Source: Rhodococcus maanshanensis NBRC 100610
GTDB taxonomy: Bacteria; Actinomycetota; Actinomycetes; Mycobacteriales; Mycobacteriaceae
Assembly (NCBI RefSeq): GCF_001894865.1
Contig: NZ_BCXA01000029.1
Span: 52,373 to 116,372, forward strand
Length of the DNA: 64,000 bases
Direction of reading: 5' to 3'
In this document: positions 32,581 to 40,490 of the stretch, one piece after another
Layout: every line of letters begins with the position of its first letter
Position numbering within the stretch: position 1 is the stretch's first letter
Position numbers and translations under genes: made by a program
Notes under the pieces: generated by a model
What the model saw: the letters and a program-made list of their open reading frames with translations, nothing else
Databases searched by the model: none
Told to the model about the DNA's origin: nothing

Positions 32581-34350
32581 TCAGCGGGGCAACGGCAGCA
32601 GTTCCGCGGAGCCACCGTCAGGCGTTGCCGGTTCGATGATCGCGAGGGCGTCGGCCCCGATCAGCGCGGCGAGGTGAGCCGTCCCCACCGGCGCGGCCGC
32701 GTACCAGCGGCCGTCTGACCGTCGGGTGGCCGTGACCACCCGAGGGGCGTCGGAGGCGAGTTCCGCGGCGTTCTCGATCGGCGCCCGCGGTGGGGTCGGG
32801 GCGGGTGCACCGGTGAGCGCGGCGACAACGGCAGGCGCCGTCATGAGCAGCGTGGCGACCGCCGCAAAGGGGTTGCCGGGCAACCCGAGCACGATGCGGC
32901 CGTCCGGCAGCGCCGCGACCACCTGTGACCCGCCCGGCCGGCACCGCACCCGCCCCACCACGAGACGGGCGCCGCAGCGGGTGAGCGCCATCCTCAGGTG
33001 ATCGGCGGCACCGCCCCCGGTGGCGCCGACGATGACGATCAGGTCGGGTCGTGTGTCCATTTCGGAAACCGGCTGCGCCAGCAGCTCATCGAAGCCCCCT
33101 GGGGTGTCGCGTAGGTGCGACTCGGCGGCCGTGCGGATCCCGCACCAGGACAGGAAGTGCGGCATCACGGGCCCGAGGCTGTCGCGGGTCTGCCCGGTGC
33201 GCAGCGGGCCGTCGCGGCGGATCTCGTCCCCGGTCACCACGACGTGGGCCGTGACGGGCCCGCGGACCAGCAGTTCGGGGACCTCGCCGCTCAGTGCCAC
33301 CGAGACCACGGCGGGGGTCACCGGTTCGCCCGCCTCCGCGAGCCGTGCGCCCGGCTGCCAGTTCTCACCGCGCCTGCGGGTGTCGTCGCGGACCGGCGCG
33401 TCCAGGCGCCTGCGCAGCGTGGTGTTCGCGAGTTCGACGTGCTCGTCGCGGACGACGGCGGTGGCACCGGACGGCACGTGGGCGCCGGTGGCGATGCGCA
33501 CGGCGTGCCCGGGTTCGAGTTCGACCTCGTCCTCGGAGCCGGCGTAGCGGATGGCGGTGTCGAGTTGCCATGGGCCGTCGCCGGATACGGCGTAGCCGTC
33601 CATCGCCGAGATGTCGATCCGGGGCAGCGCGTCGGCGGCGAGCATCGGTCGCGCCAGCACCCCGCCGATCGCGGCGAGCGGGGCTGCCGCGCGAGTGGGC
33701 AGGGTCGTGACGGCGTCGCGGACTGCACGCCTGGCCTCGTCGAGGTCGACGGCGGGGGAGGAGCTGCGCGCGCGGGCGGCGGCGACATCGGCCTCGGTGT
33801 CGCAGTCGGAGATCCCGGTCATGGGAACGGTCACATACCCGGCCGGGATCAGTGTCTTCATCGGCCTGTTGGCCAGGTCGGCGCGCCCGAGTCCGTCGAG
33901 CCCGGCGGACAGCGCATCCCTGCGCCACACGCCGAGGAGGAACTGCACCCGGCCGGATTCGTCGAGCGCATAGGCCGCGGGCGCACTCGGCTCGCGGTCG
34001 AGTGCAGAGACGAGGCTCTCGATCGCTGCCGCGGACAGGAACGGCAGGTCGGCGGCGAGCACCACCACGGGTGCGGTGCCGCCGCCCAGCTCGAGCAGGC
34101 CCGCGTCCATCGCGAGGACCGGGCCGCCGCCCGCGGGTGATTCCTGGGTCTGGGCGATCGAGGGGGCGAGGTCGTCGCGATGCGGTCCGACCACGACCAC
34201 CCGCTCCGCCCGTGCGACGGCGTCGAGGGCAGTGCGCAGCATGGATCGGCCCGCGATGACGATCGCGGGCTTGTCGACACCACCCATCCTGGTGGCGGAT
34301 CCGCCGGCGAGAATCACTGCGTCGTATGCCGAGGGAGCGCCGGTGGTCAT
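32581..34350 (-). CDS. MobA-MoeA fusion (molybdenum cofactor synthesis)
   Basis: A 589-residue fusion. The N-terminal 195 residues are a MobA-like nucleotidyltransferase ('DAVILAGGSATRMGGVDKPA', 'VVVLAADLPFLSA'), which makes the guanine dinucleotide form of the cofactor. The rest is MoeA-like molybdotransferase ('ALPRIDISAMDGYAV', 'VRIATGAHVPSGATAVV', 'VVVTGDEI', 'IVLGLPGNPFAAV'). The MoeA loop reads 'VGATGGGAADHL' where 'TGGVSxGxxD' is usual. The nitrate reductase about 9 kb away needs bis-MGD, so this gene probably serves it. Confidence 0.92.
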   Translation of the reverse strand: MTTGAPSAYDAVILAGGSATRMGGVDKPAIVIAGRSMLRTALDAVARAERVVVVGPHRDDLAPSIAQTQESPAGGGPVLAMDAGLLELGGGTAPVVVLAADLPFLSAAAIESLVSALDREPSAPAAYALDESGRVQFLLGVWRRDALSAGLDGLGRADLANRPMKTLIPAGYVTVPMTGISDCDTEADVAAARARSSSPAVDLDEARRAVRDAVTTLPTRAAAPLAAIGGVLARPMLAADALPRIDISAMDGYAVSGDGPWQLDTAIRYAGSEDEVELEPGHAVRIATGAHVPSGATAVVRDEHVELANTTLRRRLDAPVRDDTRRRGENWQPGARLAEAGEPVTPAVVSVALSGEVPELLVRGPVTAHVVVTGDEIRRDGPLRTGQTRDSLGPVMPHFLSWCGIRTAAESHLRDTPGGFDELLAQPVSEMDTRPDLIVIVGATGGGAADHLRMALTRCGARLVVGRVRCRPGGSQVVAALPDGRIVLGLPGNPFAAVATLLMTAPAVVAALTGAPAPTPPRAPIENAAELASDAPRVVTATRRSDGRWYAAAPVGTAHLAALIGADALAIIEPATPDGGSAELLPLPR

Positions 34351-34389
34351 CGACAGATTCTCCCATTGATCTGCAGGTGTTTCGAATCG

Positions 34390-34406
34390 AGGACGCTCGT
34401 TGTCCT
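34390..34406. promoter_or_regulatory. Inverted repeat in the MobA-MoeA/VOC divergent gap
   Basis: AGGAC-GCTCGTT-GTCCT lies in the 79-nt gap between the two divergent starts. It is a possible operator; no regulator is linked. Confidence 0.3.
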
Positions 34407-34429
34407 AGATCCTCCCTAGCGTCGGCAGC

Positions 34430-34933
34430 ATGGAAAAGACGACGAAATCCACACCGGTCCTGCCCGTCCCCGAGGGCTACGCCACCGTCACGCCCTGGAT
34501 CATCTCCCGGGACACCGCGCGGCTGCTCGACTTCGTCCGGGATGCCTTCGACGCCGAGGAACTGGCCCGCGTCGAGTACGGGGGCGCGATCGGACACGCC
34601 GAGGTGCGGATCGGGGACTCGGTGGTGATGATGTTCGACGGTCGCCCGGACTGGCCGGACACGCCTGGCTTCCTGCGGCTGTACGTCGAGGACGCCGATG
34701 CCACCTTCCGGCAGGCGCTCGAGGCGGGGGCGACTCCGGTCACGAAGGTGACCGAACTCTTCTTCGGGGACCGCGTCGGGCGCGTCCGCGACCCGCTGGG
34801 CAACCTGTGGTGGATTCAGACCCGCGTGGTGGACCTGACGCCCGAGGAGCTCGAGATCCGTTCGCAGCAGCCGGAATTCGTGGCCGCTATGGAATATGTC
34901 GCGGGCGCCCCGCTCGTGCAACCGTCGACGTAG
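34430..34933 (+). CDS. VOC/PhnB-like (glyoxalase-fold) protein
   Basis: A 167-residue vicinal-oxygen-chelate protein. Features: 'TVTPWIISRDTARLLDFVRD', 'GGAIGHAEVRIGDSVVMMFD', 'GFLRLYVEDADATFRQALEA' and 'GDRVGRVRDPLGNLWWIQTR'. This pattern fits the PhnB-like/glyoxalase subgroup; the substrate is not shown. ATG 34430 is the natural start. The stop is 7 nt from that of the convergent phnA-like gene. Confidence 0.88.
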   Translation: MEKTTKSTPVLPVPEGYATVTPWIISRDTARLLDFVRDAFDAEELARVEYGGAIGHAEVRIGDSVVMMFDGRPDWPDTPGFLRLYVEDADATFRQALEAGATPVTKVTELFFGDRVGRVRDPLGNLWWIQTRVVDLTPEELEIRSQQPEFVAAMEYVAGAPLVQPST

Positions 34934-34940
34934 CCCCGGT

Positions 34941-35285
34941 TCAGGCCTTCTTGACCACGCTCGACTTGAGCTGCATCGGACCGATGCCGTCGACCTTGCA
35001 GTCGATGTCGTGGTCGCCGACACCCTTGACCAGACGGATGTTGCGCACCTTGGTGCCCGACTTGATACCGGTCGGACTGCCCTTGACCTTGAGCGTCTTG
35101 ATCACCGTGACGGTGTCGCCGTCGGCGAGCACGTTGCCGACGGCGTCACGGATCACGTCGGTGCCCTCGTCGTCGACCGCGCCCGCCGCCCACTCGTGTG
35201 CACACTCGGGGCAGACCAGGAGCGAGCCCATCTCGTAGGTGAACTCGCAGGAGCACTGGGGGCACGGGGGCAGGGTCTGATCCAC
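34941..35285 (-). CDS. PhnA/YjdM-family zinc-ribbon protein
   Basis: A 114-residue protein of the PhnA (YjdM) family. The N-terminal zinc ribbon has C8-x2-C11 and C25-x2-C28 (CPQC, CPECAHEW), followed by the SH3-like domain 'VIRDAVGNVLADGDTVTVIK' and 'LKVKGSPTGIKSGTKVRNIR'. Despite the name it is not needed for phosphonate breakdown; the role is unclear. Follows the flavoprotein gene by 9 nt on the same strand. Confidence 0.93.
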   Translation of the reverse strand: MDQTLPPCPQCSCEFTYEMGSLLVCPECAHEWAAGAVDDEGTDVIRDAVGNVLADGDTVTVIKTLKVKGSPTGIKSGTKVRNIRLVKGVGDHDIDCKVDGIGPMQLKSSVVKKA

Positions 35286-35294
35286 CGGGCAATC

Positions 35295-36533
35295 CTATTC
35301 GGACCGGCCCGCGCGCCTGGCTCGCGCTGCACGGGCCAGCATTCGTGGCGAGAACATGACGAAGGGCGAACGGTTGCGTGTGCCGTAGGCGTAGAACCGG
35401 TCCGCCACCCACGGATCGCGGGCGGCGCCTGCGAACAACAGGCGCTGCAGCCGATTGAATCGAGGGCGCTGGCTGAAATCGATCGCGAAGAACTGGTGCG
35501 GCCACAGTCGCACCCGGTGACGACGCTGGTAGCGGCGTGCCGCCAGGTCGATCTCTCGGTCGGTACCGGTCACGAGGGGTTTCGCGACGGCGTCGCTCAA
35601 CCACTCGGCCGTCTGCAACGCCCAGCCACACCCGGCGCCCCAGACCGGGTCGAGAACGAGGGCGGCGTCCCCGACGAGTGCGACGCCGGGAGTGGCGATA
35701 CGGCGCCGGGTGATGCTCGGGTAGTCGCGGACACCGACCACATCGGACACGAGCTCCGCGTCGGTCAGGTCCGGGGCGTCCGGCAGGTCCTCGAACATGC
35801 GCAGCAGCGCCGCTTCCCGGTCCTCGACGAACTCCGGCAGTCGGCTCTTGTCGGGCACGGCGGTGAGGACGGTCACCCCGGCATCGTTGCCGAACGCATA
35901 TGCCGCGTCGGGCTCGAGCAGCCACAGCTGAACCGGTTGCCCACGGGGGATCGTGACGTTCCGGAAAGAGGCGAAGTAGGCGAAGCGGTCGTTCCGCGAT
36001 TCCCGGCCGGGGAGTCCGGCCAGCCGCGCCACCTTCGAGGACCGGCCGTCCGCGCCGACGACGAGTCGACAGGAGAGCCGTCCCACGTGGTCGGCGACAA
36101 CGCCGTCGACGCGCCCGTCGGGACCTCGGGTCAGCTCGCGGAGCTTCGCGCCCAACATCAGATCGACGCCAGGCACCTCGGCGGCGGCTCTGCGCATCAG
36201 CGGATCGAGGATCTCGCGCCGGAGGTTGTAGCCGTGCGTTGGCCGGTCCGTGGGTTCCGGTTCCTCGACCCAGCCGAATCGGCTCCAGGCGTAGCCGTGG
36301 TTCCTGACCGCGCCTGCGGCCTCGAGCTCGGAGTCGAGACCGAGCCGCTGGAGTGTGGGCAGTGCGCTCGACTGGATGAAGTGTGTGCACATCCGCTTGT
36401 ACGCCGCGGGATTGCGATTCGCTTCCAGCAGTGCCACCCGCAGACCTCGGCGTCCGAGCAGGATCGCGGCCGTGCACCCGGCCAGGCTCGATCCCACGAT
36501 CGCGACGTCGTACTCGTCGCCCATATCGCTCAC
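35295..36533 (-). CDS. FAD-dependent oxidoreductase (monooxygenase/GGR-like)
   Basis: A 412-residue flavoprotein of the PHBH/UbiH/geranylgeranyl-reductase superfamily. The dinucleotide loop is VAIVGSSLAGCTAAILLGRR; the middle motif is 'CRLVVGADGRSSKVARLAGL'; the third motif is 'ALVGDAALVLDPVWGAGCGW'. 'MCTHFIQSSALPTLQRLGL' resembles the GGR-like subgroup. There is no halogenase WxWxIP motif. It is divergent from the tryptophan dioxygenase gene (119 nt), so a role on kynurenine-type substrates is possible but unproven. GTG 36533 is used; ATG 36524 is an alternative. Confidence 0.86.
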   Translation of the reverse strand: MSDMGDEYDVAIVGSSLAGCTAAILLGRRGLRVALLEANRNPAAYKRMCTHFIQSSALPTLQRLGLDSELEAAGAVRNHGYAWSRFGWVEEPEPTDRPTHGYNLRREILDPLMRRAAAEVPGVDLMLGAKLRELTRGPDGRVDGVVADHVGRLSCRLVVGADGRSSKVARLAGLPGRESRNDRFAYFASFRNVTIPRGQPVQLWLLEPDAAYAFGNDAGVTVLTAVPDKSRLPEFVEDREAALLRMFEDLPDAPDLTDAELVSDVVGVRDYPSITRRRIATPGVALVGDAALVLDPVWGAGCGWALQTAEWLSDAVAKPLVTGTDREIDLAARRYQRRHRVRLWPHQFFAIDFSQRPRFNRLQRLLFAGAARDPWVADRFYAYGTRNRSPFVMFSPRMLARAARARRAGRSE

Positions 36534-36652
36534 CGCGATTCGGTCGTGGATGTACGCCGTTTCTCAGTGTCGCAGTTGCCCGGTGCGGATGTAAACACAA
36601 CGATTCGGCCACGGACCCGGAAGGTATCCGCAGGTCGGCCGACAATCACACG

Positions 36653-37516
36653 ATGACGCGTGGCGGTGATCCGAACTTCCGTGAACTCGAGCCCGGCATC
36701 GTCACGGACTTCAGCGCCAGGATGAGCTACGGCTCCTACCTCGACCTCGGCACGCTGCTCAGCGCGCAGAACCCGGTCAGCGAGCCGCAGCATCACGACG
36801 AGATGCTCTTCATCATCGCGCACCAGACCACCGAGCTCTGGCTCAAACTCGTCCTGCACGAGATCCGGGCGGCCCGCGCGGCATTCGCCGAGGACTCCAT
36901 CGGGGTCGCGCTCAAGTGCATCGCCCGCGTCAAGCACATCCAGAAGTCGATGACCGAGCAGTGGTCGATCCTGGCGACGCTGACGCCGACCGAATACGCC
37001 GAGTTCCGGGGCTTCCTCGGCAGCGCGTCCGGGTTCCAGTCGCACCAGTACCGCGCCGTCGAGTTCATCCTCGGCAACAAGAACGCGGACCTGCTCAGGG
37101 TGTTCGAGGCGGACCCGCCCTCGCATGCCGTCCTCGACGATCTCCTGGGTGAGCCGACCCTGTACGACGAGTTCTGGCGCTGTCTCGCCCGCGCAGGCTA
37201 CGACCTGCCCGGTTCGGCGCTCGACCGCGAGGTCAGCGCGGCCTATGTGCTGAACCCCGACCTGATGCCGCTGGTCAAGTACGTCTACGAGCATCCGGGG
37301 GACTGCTGGCCCGCGTACGAGTCCTTCGAGGAACTCGTCGACCTGGAGGAGAGCTTCCAGGTCTGGCGGTTTCGCCACCTGCGGACAGTGCTCAGGGTGA
37401 TCGGGATGAAGACCGGCACCGGTGGCTCCTCCGGTGGTGCGGGGTACCTGCAGCGCGCGCTCGAACTCAGTTTCTTTCCCGAGCTGTTCGCTGTGCGCAC
37501 CGAGCTGGGGAACTGA
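36653..37516 (+). CDS. kynA: Tryptophan 2,3-dioxygenase
   Basis: A 287-residue heme dioxygenase that opens the indole ring of L-tryptophan to give N-formylkynurenine. Family marks: 'MSYGSYLDLGTLLSAQNPVS' at the start, 'DEMLFIIAHQTTELWLKLVL' (distal pocket with His), 'SGFQSHQYRAVEFILGN' (substrate-carboxylate Arg), 'FEELVDLEESFQVWRFRHLR' (proximal heme His) and 'GMKTGTGGSSGGAGYLQRAL' (substrate loop). Length is normal for bacteria. ATG 36653 starts the family-length protein. It is 11 nt upstream of the amidohydrolase gene and begins the kynurenine operon. Confidence 0.96.
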   Translation: MTRGGDPNFRELEPGIVTDFSARMSYGSYLDLGTLLSAQNPVSEPQHHDEMLFIIAHQTTELWLKLVLHEIRAARAAFAEDSIGVALKCIARVKHIQKSMTEQWSILATLTPTEYAEFRGFLGSASGFQSHQYRAVEFILGNKNADLLRVFEADPPSHAVLDDLLGEPTLYDEFWRCLARAGYDLPGSALDREVSAAYVLNPDLMPLVKYVYEHPGDCWPAYESFEELVDLEESFQVWRFRHLRTVLRVIGMKTGTGGSSGGAGYLQRALELSFFPELFAVRTELGN

Positions 37517-37527
37517 CGGGCCGCGAA

Positions 37528-38538
37528 ATGGACGTCGACGTCGCGAATCTGTGGTGCGGGGCGTGGCTGGGGCGCTGCCGACTGACGGTGCGCGGGGATC
37601 TGCTGGTCTCGGCTCGGCGGAGGAGCGCAATGGACGGGTGCGCCGACCTCGAGATTCCCGGCGTGGTGTTCGCGGGTCTGCGGGACGCCCACGTGCACCT
37701 CGGGCTGGTCGACGCCCACGCCCTCTTCGCGGGTGGGCTGGCGGTGGTGCACGACCTCGGGTCGCCGCCATCGGTCCTCGAACCGTTCGCGGACGCGGCG
37801 GTGCGCGTCGGACTACCCGAGGTGAGCTTTGCGGGTCAGTTCCTCACCGCCCCCGGCGGGTACCCAACCGACCGGTCATGGGCGGCGGCCGGCTCGGTGT
37901 GCGTGGTCGACGGACCGCAGGAGGCGGCGAGCGCCGTCGACGCGCAGATCCGAGCGGGAGCGTCCTTCGTCAAGGTCATGCTGAACAGCGTGGCCGGCCC
38001 CGTGTTCGTCGACGCGACGCTCGACGCACTGGTCGGCGCCGCGCATGCGGTCGGGCTTCCCGTCGTCGCACACGCGGAGGGGCAGGGCCAGGCGGCGCGC
38101 GCTTTCGAGTCCGGAGTGGATCGACTCGCGCACACCCCGTGGACCGAGCGCCTGCCCGATGAGCTGCTCGCGGCGATGGCGTCGTCGATGCGGTGGATCA
38201 GCACGCTCGACATCCATGGCCGCGGAAGCGAATTCGACGTTGCCACCGACAATCTTCGCCGGTTTCGTGCGGGTGGCGGGGTCGTGACATACGGAACCGA
38301 CCAGGGCAACGGCCCCCAGCCGGTCGGACTCAACCCCCGTGAGCTCGACGCCCTGCTCGACGCCGGTCTCGATCGGGCGGCGGTGCTGGAGTCGATCACG
38401 ATCCCGTGGCCGTCGGGCACCTCGACACGGCTCGCGTGGACGCCGGGCACCCCGCCTGCCGATGAGAGACACTGGGCCGCGTGGCTCGCCTCCACCCGCA
38501 ACCTCGACCCGGGCCAGATCAAGGAGCAGTTCGGATGA
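37528..38538 (+). CDS. Amidohydrolase-superfamily protein in the kynurenine operon (candidate formylkynurenine formamidase)
   Basis: A 336-residue TIM-barrel hydrolase with a full set of binuclear metal ligands in the right order: H55-x-H57 (DAHVHLG), Lys149 (SFVKVMLN, likely carboxylated), His182 (VVAHAEG), His202 (RLAHTPW) and Asp258 (YGTDQG). It looks active. No KynB-, BNA7- or arylformamidase-type gene lies here, yet tryptophan dioxygenase (11 nt upstream) and kynureninase (ATGA overlap downstream) are present. By context it may hydrolyse N-formylkynurenine; that is inference. Imidazolonepropionase- or dipeptidase-like amidohydrolase roles are alternatives. Confidence 0.85.
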   Translation: MDVDVANLWCGAWLGRCRLTVRGDLLVSARRRSAMDGCADLEIPGVVFAGLRDAHVHLGLVDAHALFAGGLAVVHDLGSPPSVLEPFADAAVRVGLPEVSFAGQFLTAPGGYPTDRSWAAAGSVCVVDGPQEAASAVDAQIRAGASFVKVMLNSVAGPVFVDATLDALVGAAHAVGLPVVAHAEGQGQAARAFESGVDRLAHTPWTERLPDELLAAMASSMRWISTLDIHGRGSEFDVATDNLRRFRAGGGVVTYGTDQGNGPQPVGLNPRELDALLDAGLDRAAVLESITIPWPSGTSTRLAWTPGTPPADERHWAAWLASTRNLDPGQIKEQFG

Positions 38539-39776
38539 GCGTCTCCAATCCTGTCCCACAGAGATTCTCGGTGCGCGCCGCCGAACTCGACGACGCCGAT
38601 CCGCTGAGTTCGTACCGGGACCTGTTCGTCGATGCCCCGTCCGTCGTGTCCTACCTGGACGGGAACTCACTCGGTCGGCCGACGAAGGCGGGGGCCGAGC
38701 GGGTGGCCCGTTTCGTGGCCGAGTCCTGGGGCGGCAGGCTGATCCGTGGATGGGATGAGGAGTGGTTCGACCTGCCGCTCACGGTCGGCGACGACCTGGG
38801 CCGGGTGGTGCTAGGGGCGGCCGCGGGCCAGACGGCGGTGGGCGACTCGACAAGCGTGCTGCTCTACAAGCTGGCAAGGGGTGCCGTCGCGCTGCGGCAG
38901 GGGCGCGACGAGATCGTCCTGGACACAGACAATTTCCCCACCGACCGCTACGTCCTCGAGGCGGTCGCGTCCGAGCTCGGGATGACCCTGCGGTGGATCG
39001 AGTCGGATCCACGCAGCGGGGTGCACGCGGACGAGGTCGCCGCGGTGGTCGGGGACCGGACCGCGCTGGTGGTGCTCAGCCACGTCGCGTATCGGTCGGG
39101 CTACCTTGCCGACGCCGCCTCGATCACGCGGATCGCCCACGGCGCGGGCGCGCTCATGCTGTGGGACCTGTGCCACTCGGCCGGGTCGGTACCGATCGAA
39201 CTGGACGAGTGGGGCGTCGACCTCGCGGTCGGCTGCACCTACAAGTACCTCAACGGCGGGCCCGGTTCGCCCGCGTTCGCCTACGTGCGCGCGGGACTGC
39301 TGGAGGAGTTCGTGCAGCCGATCTGGGGGTGGATGGGCCGAGAGGACTGCTTCGAGATGGCGCCCGGCTACCGGCCAGCCAAGGGCATCCGGCGGATCCT
39401 CAGCGGCACGCCCGCGGTGCTGGGGATGATCGCGATGCGCGACACCGTCGAGCTCATCGACCGGGCCGGGATCCGCGCGATCAGGGCGAAGTCGGTGCTG
39501 CTCACCGAGTTCGCGCTCGAGCTCGTCGCCGAGTCGCTGGTGCCGCTCGGAGTGACGGTCGCGTCGCCGGTCGACCCGAGTCTGCGCGGCGGCCACGTCA
39601 CCATCGATCATCCGCACTTCCGTGCCGTGACCCCGGCGCTGTGGGAGCGCGGGGTGATCCCCGACTTCCGTGCGCCCGAGGGACTTCGGCTGGGGCTGAG
39701 CCCGTTGAGCACGAGCTTCGCCGAGGTGGTCGTCGGTGTCGAGGCGATCAGGGCCGAGCTGGCGGCCGGGAGCTGA
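38535..39776 (+). CDS. kynU: Kynureninase
   Basis: A 413-residue PLP enzyme that cleaves L-kynurenine to anthranilate and alanine. The PLP lysine is Lys237 in 'DLAVGCTYKYLNGGPGSPA', the cofactor aspartate is Asp211 in 'LMLWDLCHSAG', and 'VSYLDGNSLGRP' and 'WGWMGREDCFEMAPGYRP' are kynureninase signatures. Length is normal. ATG 38535 overlaps the amidohydrolase stop (ATGA). Converges on the ACT-domain gene, 3 nt between. Confidence 0.96.
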   Translation: MSVSNPVPQRFSVRAAELDDADPLSSYRDLFVDAPSVVSYLDGNSLGRPTKAGAERVARFVAESWGGRLIRGWDEEWFDLPLTVGDDLGRVVLGAAAGQTAVGDSTSVLLYKLARGAVALRQGRDEIVLDTDNFPTDRYVLEAVASELGMTLRWIESDPRSGVHADEVAAVVGDRTALVVLSHVAYRSGYLADAASITRIAHGAGALMLWDLCHSAGSVPIELDEWGVDLAVGCTYKYLNGGPGSPAFAYVRAGLLEEFVQPIWGWMGREDCFEMAPGYRPAKGIRRILSGTPAVLGMIAMRDTVELIDRAGIRAIRAKSVLLTEFALELVAESLVPLGVTVASPVDPSLRGGHVTIDHPHFRAVTPALWERGVIPDFRAPEGLRLGLSPLSTSFAEVVVGVEAIRAELAAGS

Positions 39777-39779
39777 TGG

Positions 39780-40181
39780 TCAGCCCCGACCGTCGGCGGC
39801 CAGCGCCTTCAACTCGGCGACGGCGCGCGATGCGTCATCGACGGGTACCAGCAGATGGTCGTGGTGATAGCCGGCGATGACGTTGCAGCTGATGCCGACC
39901 GCGGCGAGCCGCGAGCTCACCGCCGCGGTCAGGCCGACCGCGTCCAGTGCGGAGTGCACCCGCAGCGTGAGCCATGCCGCCTCGAAGTCGTAACCCCAGC
40001 CGTGGGCGTCCGCCTCCGTCTTGGTGATCACGAGGGTGACGCCCTCGTCCTCGGTGATCGTCGCGGCCGCCCGGATCCCGGTGGCCGCCGCCTCCGGCAC
40101 CGAGACGAACACGAAGGTGCCCGGTCGGCGGACCGGGTTCATCGATGAGATCAGGACCTCGAGGTCGCGTTCGCCGCTCAC
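39780..40181 (-). CDS. ACT-domain protein
   Basis: A 133-residue protein made of two ACT-like repeats ('TFVFVSVPEAAATGIRAAAT', 'AAWLTLRVHSALDAVGLTAA', 'GISCNVIAGYHHDHLLVPVD'). The 'GYHHDHLLVP' C-terminal segment is typical of a widespread small ACT family (DUF2241/CASTOR-like). Such proteins bind amino acids and may regulate enzymes; the ligand is unknown. Last gene of the accessory block. Confidence 0.86.
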   Translation of the reverse strand: MSGERDLEVLISSMNPVRRPGTFVFVSVPEAAATGIRAAATITEDEGVTLVITKTEADAHGWGYDFEAAWLTLRVHSALDAVGLTAAVSSRLAAVGISCNVIAGYHHDHLLVPVDDASRAVAELKALAADGRG

Positions 40182-40193
40182 CGCTCGACCATC

Positions 40194-40490
40194 TCAGAAT
40201 TCGTGCCGCGCGGCGGCCAGGTCGACCCGGCCGTCGCGGATCGGTACGCCTTCGAGTGCCAGCTTCGAGATCTGCCGGTGCGCGAGGTGGGCTGCCGGTC
40301 TGCCGCTCGCGCCGAGCACCCGGTGCCACGGCAGGTCGGCCGCGTCGGTGCGCATGATCCAGCCGACGGTCCTCGGGCTCGACAGTCCCGCGGCCGCCGC
40401 GATGTCGCCGTAGGTCGCCACCTTGCCGGGCGGGATCGCCGCGACCAGCTCGCGGACCCGCTCGATCTGCGCCTCGGTGGTGGCGGCCAC
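40194..40490 (-). CDS. Alkyltransferase-like (ATL) DNA repair protein
   Basis: A 98-residue protein with the DNA-binding fold of O6-alkylguanine-DNA alkyltransferase ('IPPGKVATYGDIAAAAGLSS', 'RTVGWIMRTDAADLPWHRVL'). The reactive cysteine of PCHR is replaced by Trp55 (PWHR), which marks ATL proteins. These bind alkylated guanine, do not remove the alkyl group, and hand the lesion to nucleotide excision repair. Length fits stand-alone ATLs. Corresponds in place to Rv3204. Its start abuts the stop of the hydrolase gene upstream on the same strand. Confidence 0.94.
   Translation of the reverse strand: MAATTEAQIERVRELVAAIPPGKVATYGDIAAAAGLSSPRTVGWIMRTDAADLPWHRVLGASGRPAAHLAHRQISKLALEGVPIRDGRVDLAAARHEF

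Noticed and set aside
17847..40181. Accessory block as a recent genomic island
   Set aside because: No integrase, transposase, tRNA or direct repeats at the edges, and no obvious change in base composition by eye.
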